Positions 27,714 to 39,607 of a DNA stretch of 64,000 bases are shown here, piece by piece. Position 1 is the first letter of the stretch; the number at the start of each line of letters is the position of its first letter. The notes beneath the pieces were generated by a model. The model ran no database searches. It saw only the letters and a list, made by a program, of their open reading frames with translations, and had not been told where the DNA came from. Position numbers and translations under genes: made by a program. This DNA comes from Hypomesus transpacificus (taxonomy: Eukaryota > Chordata > Actinopteri > Osmeriformes > Osmeridae), in NCBI RefSeq assembly GCF_021917145.1, contig NC_061066.1, forward strand, positions 9,274,685 through 9,338,684. The letters run 5' to 3'.

Positions 27714-28599
27714 GATAAACTGCGGTGCTTCACATCTATACAAGCTCAGCTGTCAGTGCAAGACGCAGGAAGGTGAACTTTTGCTAGCGTAAATTAATCG
27801 AAACAAAATGTGATCAATGGCACCACACATTAACACATTCAAATGTCTTGCAAAGTAGGACAATGAATCGGTTACCCAACTAGCTAGCTAGACTGCCACT
27901 GCCAGGTGACCAATTACAAAAACCAGGGTCATTGCAGCCCATAATTTACATGTTAACTACAGAGCTTGTCTGCATCAGATCTAAACATATTTAACAGCAA
28001 CATTTAAAGATAGCTACATTGTGATAGCTAGCTTGCAGTCACTGCTGTACAGTAACATTAGCTAACTTTACCTAATTTACTTTGGCTAGTAGGCTTGTGC
28101 TGATTTATGATTAGTTAGCTCTCTAAAAAACATGCACTATGCATACAACAGCGTCGCTACCTCTTTTTCAAACCATCCTATGTGGTGTTTCCTTTCTATA
28201 ACACTTTTTTTTACAACTTAGAACCGAATCAGAGTAGCTAGTCTCATGGTGTTAAGCGAACAACCGTCAGTTGCACTGATGAAAATATGAAATATCCCTT
28301 TAAAACATGAGGTCCTTCTCTAAAGGTGGCGCGTAAAACTGACGTCAGATTGCGTTCACAACGTTCACAACAGAGCCTTGTAATTACTCGCATGCGTGTG
28401 TGTTGAACAAACTATACACATTACTTTGGTAGCTAGTTAGGATTTTGGTCTTACATTGAGGTAATCCACTGAGTTACATATAGCAAACAATACTAGCTTA
28501 ACATTTATCTTAAAATATACTGAAAACTAACTAGTTAAGAGAACATCAAGTTCCTTGGTACCCGGGTAGTCACGTGTAGTAACCAAGCTTTTCGCTAAA
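27714..28599. promoter_or_regulatory. Shared bidirectional promoter region rad17 / ak6
   Basis: 886 bp separates the divergent start codons of rad17 (minus) and ak6 (plus). No other gene or array lies here. RAD17 and AK6/TAF9 are also head-to-head in mammals, so a shared regulatory region is likely. This is inference from position and synteny; no defined initiator was identified. Confidence 0.5.
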
Positions 28600-30363
<1,764 letters not shown>

Positions 30364-32939
30364 ACCTGGAGATGTCCACCTGCGGATAACATCTAGACCT
30401 GGAGGAGATGCCACAGGAACAACCCTGATTTTGTGAAGGGGGAACATACACACACGGGTTAAAGTGTTATCTTATCTGGTGTAAAGACTGGCGTACAGGC
30501 ATTTCTGTTAAAACACAGAGTATACATGACTAAAAAGCATTTATTCATTAATTACAGTAGTAAAGATGCATATGACTCAATGTAAAATGTAAATATGACT
30601 TACTGAATGCAATGAGGTCTTTGCTTCTGTTGTTGTCATCACTTCCTGTATTTGCCTCAGTTGTAAACAGGGAGTAAAAAGGAAGTTACATTGAGGTCTG
30701 AAGTGTGAACTTCTTCTAGATGTAACAGTCATTGTATAGCTACATCCGTATACAGACAAACATTATTTGGTTAAAATGTTTTGCAGTTGCAGACAAATCC
30801 ACTTCTAGAAGGCTAATGTAGAACACATCATACTCATTATTCTTCTGCTTTAGACATTTAAAATATCACAACTAATTTAGCTCTACGTAAAGGGTCTCAT
30901 CACCATGCGTCAGTTTAAGAGGGGTTTTGTTGGTTACAGTTGGGAGATATTTCAGTGAATTGCTGAGTTTAAGTAGTTTTGTATAGTAGAACTGTATACA
31001 ATGATTAAGGTAAGAACTTCACAATTAAGAATGAAATAAAATAGATTTCTGTTGCTTTGCAATTTGTATTTAATGTTTTAATTTGGGTAATCCTGGAAAT
31101 GGTGCAAGTGTATAAAAAAAAGACAGTAGCACAAATATTTGTTGATTAGGGAATACACAATGGTGTTTAGTTCAAAGCACAAGTCTTGCATTGCTTCTAA
31201 ATCACATTGGCTTTTCGCTGCAAATTTACTTGTGAGTTTTGCATTTAACTTGTTCAGTGACTCTTAATAATATTTTTTATTTTATAACCTTTATTTAACC
31301 AGGCAGAATCATTAAGAACAAATTCTTATTTACAGTGATGGTCTGGCAAAAAGTACAGCTTTTAGAGGGAGAGGGGAAGGGGGCTGAGGAAGAAAAATCT
31401 AGTTAAAAAGCTCAACGCCACAACCACAGCAGTACAACATACAGAAGAAACAACAAAAACTAGCAGGTTAAACAAAGGAGGGCATTAGTAGCATAGGGAT
31501 AACAATTGTAAAAGCACAAAGCAAGACACATTATTTGCACCAAACAATCAAGACAGACTTATAGGGTTAACCTTATCCACACAGACTTATAGGAGGAATG
31601 AGAAAGACGAGACGACTGAAGAACGCCTGGCAGATTAAGGAACCATATCTAGTCCAAAATACTAACCCTAACCCAATGATCTGCAAAAACGAAGAGCACA
31701 GTTCCAAGCACACAAATGTCCGTAGACTCAACAAAATAGATCGCACTCACCTGCGATCTGTGTTAGTCCACAATAGTCCACAGAGATAGTAACAGTGTAG
31801 CCACCCGTGAACACCCGCTCTTGGGTCTGAGCCCTACACCTGCCCCATTTCAACTTGATACAAGGCTGGTAGGCGAGAAGACCCAAATGCACACAGATTC
31901 CAGTAATTATAGTTAGACAACTTAACATAGGCCTTACAACTTATTCACATCGTCACAATTAAACAAACGACAAGGCAATCACAAGTGAGTTTATTTGAGT
32001 TACACTGCTACACATGTTGAAAAGTCAATATAAAAACCACTTTGGAGCCATTTCCGAAACTGTATGTTTGAATATGTATTCGAGTTACTTTCGATAGAAT
32101 AATTCATTGGAGTGTATAATAGTTTTTGAACGTATACAAGTAATTGTAAAAATTACTGGTGGCCAGCCAGGTCTGAAAAGTTTCACAAAAAACAAAATTA
32201 ATTTGTCTGACTAATTAACATAGGTTAAAATAAGAAAAAGTAAGCCATATAAAATCTTTACAAAAAATACAGAACAACTCTTGGCTGATTCACCAATAAT
32301 ATCAACTTAAAAGTATTTCGTAATAATTAGAAATCCAACGGCCTAAGAACTTAGCAGTGTCATGCCTTGAATATACTGGACTTGTTGATCCAGAAAACTT
32401 TTCAAGAAAATATCTCTGGATGTTTAATATTCTGAAACCTGAGTTTAAAAAGCTCCAGCTTTTTATTTATTAAAGAAAGGTAAATATATTAAAGAAACTT
32501 CAACCAAACATTCACATAATTCTCCCCTTTGTGTCTTCATCTGCAGAGTAAAACGTTATAAAAGACCTTTCATGTCCACTCATCTTAGCTGTTTCAATAT
32601 CACCATCTTAGCTGTTTCAATATCACCATTTTAGCTGTTTCAAAATCACCATCTTAGCTGTTTCAATATCACCCGTCAAAAAGCAAATGACTGGTCTGCC
32701 TGAAAAAACGGATTAGCTTTTAACCCTAACCCTAACCCTGCTTCAATCTTTAATACCATCCATGCTGTCCTTCACTGAAGAAATCACAAATCTGAGAGGG
32801 TTGAATAGATTAAAAGGATGTAATACGTTCTTGATCATCTTCAGATAAAATTCAATTATATGACACTGGGATTTCTCTGCTCTGATTGGATATATTAAAA
32901 CAGAGGGCCTATAGAGTCCAAGGGGTCAGGGGTCAGAGT
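30364..32939. other. ak6 3' UTR, interspersed repeat and ocln 3' flank
   Basis: AT-rich convergent intergenic region. AATAAA for ak6 at 31035-31040. A teleost interspersed repeat with TAACCTTTATTTAACCAGGC and AAGAACAAATTCTTATTTAC occupies about 31270-31500. A TAACCCTAACCCTAACCC stretch lies at 32719. Four copies of CATCTTAGCTGTTTCAATAT lie at 32580-32670. Minus-strand AATAAA sites (plus TTTATT, 32462-32471) could end ocln. No gene recognised. Confidence 0.55.
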
Positions 32940-35900
32940 TCATGACCTGCGGTCGTACTCGCTGATCTTCCTCTTGATGTGGGACAGTTTGGATCTCAGG
33001 TGTTTGCACCTCTTCTTCTTCAGCTGGTAGTCTGGGGACTGGATAACGACACGTGGCATGGTTTTAAAATGAATATCTGTTACAGATGGGACAACACTTT
33101 TCAACACAGAACTAATGTACCTTTTTCAAATTCTTCAATCTTGTGTATTCTTCCATAGCATCCTGTTTGCAAACATAATAGGTGATGAGGGAATATCTGG
33201 AATCAGATCGTCTGAGAACTGTTCTAATAATGGTGCCGTTACTGTACACTACGTCTTTCTAGCGTGCACCCCCCCACACACACTCCAGGTCCTCACCAGG
33301 AAGTGCGGGCTGCCCGGGGCATGCCGGCCCAGGTCCCGGTCCAGGCCGGCCAGGCCCAGGTTGATGCGGTCCAGCTCTGCCTGCAGGTCACGGTACTCCT
33401 GGTGCTCCTGCTCAAACTCATGCTTGTAGTCCAAACGCTGCTGCTCACTCATAATGGGGGGAAACTCCCTGAGGAGAGGAGAAGGGGGGTGGAGGGGGGG
33501 AGGAGGAGAGGGGGGGAAGGGGGGAGTAGAGGAGAGAGGGGGGGGAGAGGAAGGGAGATGGGGGGAGGAGGGGAGGGGAGAGGAGGGGGGAGGGGAGAGG
33601 AGAGGGGGGGTGGAGAGAAGAGAAGAAAGGAGGAGGGCGTCAGAGAATCCTTTCTATTTTTATATCCTTTCAAACTCTAGCTGGATAGCTCATCTCTAGC
33701 ACAGCAGTCCTCAGGGTCAAGTACTCACGAGCTGAAGTCCACATGGTCCAGCTCATCAGCAGAGTCAGCTCCGTCCTGGTCTCGCAGCTGGACGGCCACA
33801 GAGCTGGTGATGTCAGAGTCTCTAGACACACAGACCAACACAGAGCTGCTGATGTCACAGAGTTGGTGATGTCACACAGACCAACACAGAGCCGGTGATG
33901 TCACAGACCAACAGAGCTGGTGATGTCACCTAGAGTTGGTGAAGTCACACAGAGCTGCTGATGTCACACAGAGAAACAGAGCAGGTGATGTCACACAGAC
34001 CAACAGAGTTGATGATGTCACAGAGTTGGTGATGTCACACAGGCCAACACAGAGCTGGTGATGTCAGAGTCACTAGACACACAGACCAACACCGAGCTGG
34101 TGATGTCACACAAACCAACAGAGCTGATGATGTCACAGAGTTGGTGATGTCACACAGACCAACACAGAGCTGGTGATGTCAGAGTCACTAGACACACAGA
34201 CCAACACCGAGCTGGTGATGTCACACAGAGCAACACAGAGTTGGTGATGTCACACAGAGCAACACAGAGCTGGTGATGTCACACGACCAACAACATTCAT
34301 TATGGTCTACACATGCAGATTTCGCCCTAATCAACACTTCTGACATATGATTGGATATATACTTATATAACAGGTTTTTCCAAGTAATTTAATTTCCTAT
34401 TTTCCTCATCACTGTATTTTAGCAATGTTTTTTTGTATACTGCACACACTTATTGAAACTTAATGGAGGGTTGTGAAACAAGAAGCACAAGATTCAAGCT
34501 TCAAACAAAGACAAAAGCTTTTTGTTTTGTCATTCTTTGTCTTAGAAACAGGCTGGTCCTGAACAAGTGATAGGAAAGTGACTCGTTCAAAATACACATG
34601 AGACTGTGCCACACAGCATTCTCCAGATTCCACTGTCTACAACTCTGGAGTCAGAACTCCACCCTTCCAGAGTGTGCATTTGTTTAACATGTTTCGAATT
34701 AAGCAGTAAGCCCCAAGAGGCCGTGTTTTAGCGATATAGCCAATCACAATCAAGGATGGGAACAACCAGTTTTAGAATATGTATGTTTACTTGAATTGTA
34801 AGTTATTCAAAGGTTGTTAATATGTACTCTAGTGCCTAAACTGTCCTTCTCTAACCACAGGAAGTGATTTTCACTGTTTAGGAAATACTTTCACTTTGGC
34901 TGGTAGATACACGAGGGGGGGACGACCCAGGACAGACACCTGTCACTAGTTTATTCTGCAGAAAGAAAAATCGAAATGTTTGTTTGCGGTTCTCCACCAG
35001 GCAGATCTGCAGCCTTACCCAGGAAGGTACAAGGGCTTGATCTGCAGCCTTACCCAGGAAGGTACAAGGGCTTGCTGGAGTACTGGGGCAGCTGGTCCAG
35101 GTAGTCCCTGGAGCCCCTCACCAGCTTGTTGGCATCACTGACCAAGACGTCCGGGGAGCCTGAGACGTTGTTTACCTGGGGAAGGAGAGAGGAGATAAGG
35201 TCATGGGGGAAGGAGAGAGAAGATAAGGTCACGGGGGAAGGAGAGAGGAGATAAGGTCATGGGGGAAGGAGAGAGAAGATAAGGTCATGGGGGAAGGAGA
35301 GAGGAGATAAGGTCATGGGGGAAGGAGAGAGGAGATAAGGTCATGGGGGAAGGAGAGAGGAGATAAGGTCACGGGGGAAGGAGAGAGGAGATAAGGTCAC
35401 GGGGGAAGGAGAGAGAAGATAAGGTCATGGGGGAAGGAGAGAGGAGATAAGGTCACGGGGGAAGGAGAGAGGAGATAAGGTCATGGGGGAAGGAGAGAGA
35501 AGATAAGGTCACGGGGGAAGGAGAGAGGAGATAAGGTCATGGGGGAAGGAGAGAGAAGATAAGGTCATGGGGGAAGGAGAGAGGAGATAAGGTCATGGGG
35601 GAAGGAGAGAGGAGATAAGGTCATGGGGGAAGGAGAGAGGAGATAAGGTCATGAGGAAGGTGGTAGGAGACAAGGTCACGAGGAAGGAAATAGAGGTTGT
35701 CAGCACAACACCACCACTCAGTCACCAATGCTGCTATACACAAGTTTACTGTGTTAAAGTAGTGATTATAACTATATTACTTTGATGGATTTGGTGTCCA
35801 AATAAAGACAATGTCAAAATTATTTTTACGTGCTGACCATCAAAAGCCCATACAAGATCAAAGCAACATCTGGAAACAAGACTTCAACTATGTTCTTCCC

Positions 35901-38900
35901 TTCCTCTCATGTGCTGAATGTTCTTATTCAAATGTAATGTTTGCATGATCCTAAAGTCATCCCTTCCACCTATCTCATGGTGGAAGAACATTGTTTGTAG
36001 TAAACAGCCTGGTAGCACTCTTCCAGCAGCCTGGGTTAGGCCAGGGCCAACCGGTTAGGCCATGCGCAACCGGTTCCTCCACTTCCACCTGTGCAGAATA
36101 CCTCGGATACTATCACAACCACAGCCAGTTGTCGTGGGAGACACCCAATTGACGCTATCAAAATCTTTAATTATGTAAGCAATTACAGAAAAGTTCACCT
36201 TCCTTGAGCAAAAATAACAAAAATAATTCAATTTCAAACACAAATGTAAACTAACTTAAACTGAAAGCACTGTTTTACAGGAAGTATCAGCCTAATGGAG
36301 ACTTAGCGACAAGTAAACAGCCTACTAAACATGTTTTGATTAAGAGTTTGAAATAAGTTTTAAGAATTTGATCATTTGTTTTCCAGCTATTCTAAGAAAG
36401 ACACAAAGAGCCTGGGGAAGCCACGCCCAGAAACTGGACATGAAACTCCTCTCTTCCTGCTCTATACACACACACCTGTTGAAGTGGGTGAACCACGCAG
36501 TAAGGTTGCCTGTGAGCCAGTGTAAACCCTAACAGTCGTCACTTGATTAGTTTCTGGAATGTTTATGGCATAAAAAGAGGACAATAAAATGAAAACATGT
36601 CATGAAAAGGTTAGACATGTTCAAAGTTTCTTATCTCAATATTCCAATTTCCCCAACTAACAAATGCCATGTAGTGCTAATAAATCACTGCTCTACCCCC
36701 AATATGAACAGACAACCCATACACTAGCATGCACACACACACACACACCCCCCCCATGTCCCCAGGTGAAGGGAGGCCTCGTACCCACTCTCCAATGGTG
36801 TGTGGCACACCTCCGCTGAGCGCCTTAGGCTCCTCCCACAGGATGCGCTCTATGCCCCAGCGCCGGATCTTCTGCCGCGTCTTCAGAGCAAAGACCAGCA
36901 GGATGATCAGGCCCACGAACACCAGCACCCCCATCACCACAGCGATGGCCTAGGGTACAGGTTGGGGTTAGAGTACCATGGCAACCAGAATACAAAATAT
37001 AAGTTGTTATTTTTTGGCTTAAAACCCCAGACATGGTAAATGGTATTAATTCATAAAGAGGATGTTTTACAACTCATTCCTAATACTACTAACATATATG
37101 CAACACACAGCTGATGGTTTAGGGTTAGAGTGGTGATGTGACACGTTGAACAGAGTCCTCCAGAGTATGTGAGCTCAGACAGCGACACATCACAGCAGCA
37201 GACAGCAGTGAAAGTTCATAATCATAATAAAATTATAACTTAAGTATAAAACATAACACAGTGAGAGTTAGAGAGTGAGGGTTAGTGAGCTTCCTGCTTC
37301 CTGCAGGAAGGGTTTGGGTGACTAGCAGGCTCACCTCCTGTGGTTAGGGTGACTAGCAGGCTCACCTCCTGTGGTTAGGGTGACTAGCAGGCTCACCTCC
37401 TGTGGTTAGGGTGACTAGCAGGCTCACCTCCTGTGGTTTGGGTGACTAGCAGGCTCACCTCCTGTGGTTAGGGTGACTAGCAGGCTCACCTCCTGTGGTT
37501 AGGGTGACTAGCAGGCTCACCTCCTGTGGTTAGGGTGACTAGCAGGCTCACCTCCTGTGGTTAGGGTGACTAGCAGGCTCACCTCCTGTGGTTCCACCAC
37601 GCAGTAGTGGTACAGGTACTGGTTGAGGAAGATGCCGCTGGCCTGGTTCTGGTTCTGGTACTGGGCACACAGCTGCATGATCTGGTTGAAATTGCCGGAG
37701 CTGGAGGTCTGGGCGGTGGGGTTGATGGCCACCAGGTAGACGATGGTGGCGATGATCATCAGGCCGGCCAGGATGCCGCTGATGATGACGGCTGCCAGGT
37801 AGAAGGAGGGTGAGCGAGACGTGTTCTGTCTGGACACCACCAGGATGAAGATGACGAGAACAGCCAGGAAGGTGATGGCAGAGATGGCGATGATGAAGGC
37901 CTTGCCTGCCAGCGGGTCTGTGTAGGTCCCCCCCCCGTAGCCTCCGCTGCCCCCCATGCCTCCCATGCCCCCCATGCCTCCCATGCCCCCCCCGTAGGAC
38001 CCCCCATACGACCCCCCCCCCATTCCCGCCCCAATCCCACCAGAGAGGCCCATCATGCTCATGTCGTAATCCCAAGCCAGAGTGGAGGCTACGCAGGCAA
38101 AGATGCCCACGCACAGGATGATGATGATGATGGACATGATCTTCATCACACCAGGAGGGGAGGTCCAGGGGTAGAAGTGGACGAGCTCCTCGTCGGGGTA
38201 GTAAGAGAAGGCAGGGTTGGAGAACAGCTCGCTGGGTTTGTGTCTGCTGCCATGGCTGGTATGGCTACCGAGAGAGAAACAGAGAGGGAAAGGAGAGCTG
38301 TGATTGGTCTGTGATGAACAGAGAGGGAAGGGAGAGCTGTGATTGGTCTGTGATGAACAGAGAGGGAAGAGAGAACTGTGATTGGTCTTGACAGTGTTCC
38401 ATAACACCATATGTGGACATATGTAGATGGCTGAGGGCGAGGAAGGATGTAAGGTGGAACAGTTGTTCATAGATGTACTTTGTTGTTCACCATGTGTAGC
38501 ACACAGATGAGAGGGAACAGATGAAATTGGATGAGGGATGAGTGAAGTGAAGAGAGGAATAAGTGGAGGATGTGGAGAGGGATGAGTGAAGTGAAGAGAG
38601 GGATGAGTGGAGGATGTGGAGAGGGATGAGTGGAGGATGTGGAGAGGGATGAGTGGAGGATGTGGAGAGGGATGAGTGAAGTGAAGAGAGGGATGAGTGG
38701 AGGATGTGGAGAGGGATGAGTGAAGTGAAGAGAGGGATGAGTGGAGGATGTGGAGAGGGATGAGTGGAGGATGTGGAGAGGGATGAGTGAAGTGAAGAGA
38801 GGGATGAGTGGAGGATGTGGAGAGGGATGAGTGGAGGATGTGGAGAGGGATGAGTGGAGGATGTGGAGAGGGATGAGTGGAGGATGTGGAGAGGGATGAG

Positions 38901-39607
38901 TGAAGTGAAGAGAGGGATGAGTGGAGGATGTGGAGAGGGATGAGTGAAGTGAAGAGAGGGATGAGTGGAGGATGTGGAGAGGGATGAGTGAAGTGAAGAG
39001 AGGGATGAGTGGAGGATGTGGAGAGGGATGAGTGGAGGATGTGGAGAGGGATGAGTGGAGGATGTGGAGAGGGATGAGTGGAGGATGTGGAGAGGGATGA
39101 GTGGAGGATGTGGAGAGGGATGAGTGGAGGATGTGGAGAGGGATGAGTGGAGGATGTGGAGAGGGATGAGTGAAGGATGTGGAGAGGGATGAGTGGAGGA
39201 TGTGGAGAGGGATGAGTGGAGGATGTGGAGAGGGATGAGTGGAGGATGTGGAGAGGGATGAGTGGAGGATGTGGAGAGGGATGAGTGAAGGATGTGGAGA
39301 GGGATGAGTGGAGGATGTGGAGAGGGATGAGTGGAGGATGTGGAGAGGGATGAGTGGAGGATGTGGAAAGGGATGAGTGGAGGATGAGGAGAGGGATGAG
39401 TGAAGGATGTGGAGAGGGATGAGTGGAGGATGTGGAGAGGGATGAGTGAAGTGAAGAGAGGGATGAGTGGAGGATGTGGAGAGGGATGAGTGGAGGATGT
39501 GGAGAGGGATGAGTGTGGGATTAGGTCAAAGGGAATACGTACTGCCGGCTTTGGCCCTGGTGGTGTTGATGATGGTGGTGATGATGATGATGTCTGTGAG
39601 GAGGCAT
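32940..39607 (-). CDS. ocln: Occludin
   Basis: Seven coding exons in transcript order: 39607-39543, 38264-37583, 36949-36785, 35175-35054, 33821-33729, 33468-33297 and 33038-32940. They total 465 residues and all phases agree (2, 0, 0, 2, 2, 0). Landmarks are FYPWTSPPGVMKIMS before TM1 (about residues 61-84), FACVASTLAWD, a Gly/Met-rich first loop, YTDPLAGKAF and TM2, TM3 ending IATIVYLVAINPTAQ, YLYHYCVVEPQE, TM4 in exon 3 and the C-terminal occludin/ELL coiled coil (KHEFEQEHQEYRDLQAELDR, RSKLSHIKRKISEYDRR). Occludin is a four-span MARVEL protein of tight junctions whose C-terminus binds ZO-1. Exon 1 codes an unusual His-rich N-terminus with eight consecutive His; it was chosen because its GTACGT donor gives the required phase. 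Human occludin is 522 residues; the missing length lies mainly between TM4 and the coiled coil. Confidence 0.93.
33470..33615. repeat. GGGGAGAGGA purine tract at ocln exon 6 acceptor
   Basis: Uninterrupted G/A sequence on the plus strand; in transcript sense a roughly 150-nt C/T tract immediately before the exon 6 acceptor at 33469. Confidence 0.9.
33822..34290. repeat. Array seeded by ocln exon 5 and its acceptor
   Basis: Units of ACAGAGCTGGTGATGTCACA CAGACCAAC. The exon 5 start and acceptor read GAGCTGGTGATGTCAGAGTC|TCTAGACACACAGACC. Longer units at about 34050-34092 and 34165-34208 keep nearly the whole exon/acceptor junction (AGAGTCACTAGACACACAGA). The array is thus a duplication of the exon's first 25 bases with its splice acceptor. 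Confidence 0.88.
34701..34778. mobile_element. MITE-like repeat, short copy
   Basis: AAGCAGTAAGCCCCAAGAGG CCGTG at the left and ATCACAATCAAGGATGGGAA CAACCAGTTTTAGAAT at the right. Both ends occur again, 300 bp further apart, at 41143-41532. In ocln intron 4. Looks like an internal-deletion copy. Confidence 0.65.
35003..35072. repeat. 35-bp duplication of ocln exon 4 end and donor
   Basis: CAGCCTTACCCAGGAAGGTA CAAGGGCTTG occurs twice, 35 bp apart. The second donor (minus CCTGG|GTAAGG at 35018) is downstream of the true one at 35053; using it would introduce an immediate in-frame TAA. Confidence 0.9.
35176..35665. repeat. 28-bp purine array at ocln exon 4 acceptor
   Basis: About 17 copies of GGGGGAAGGAGAGAGGAGAT AAGGTCAT beginning at the acceptor (35176). 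The unit is the acceptor's own pyrimidine tract, on the minus strand CTCCTCTCTCCTTCCCC. Confidence 0.93.
37325..37582. repeat. 31-bp array of the ocln exon 2 donor
   Basis: Nine GCTCACCTCCTGTGGT sites at 31-bp spacing, from about 37329 to 37592. Each is on the minus strand CCACAGGAG|GTGAGC, identical to the real exon 2 end (…VVEPQE) and donor at 37582. Spacing is not a multiple of three. Confidence 0.93.
38265..38400. repeat. ~50-bp units beyond ocln exon 2 acceptor
   Basis: Three copies of GAGAGGGAAGGGAGAGCTGT GATTGGTCTGTGATGAACA starting at the acceptor side of exon 2. Confidence 0.8.
38520..39512. repeat. 1-kb minisatellite in ocln intron 1
   Basis: About 44 copies of GGATGAGTGGAGGATGTGGA GAG (23 bp), mixed with a 21-bp form GATGAGTGAAGTGAAGAGAG G. 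It ends about 30 bp from the exon 1 donor. Confidence 0.95.
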
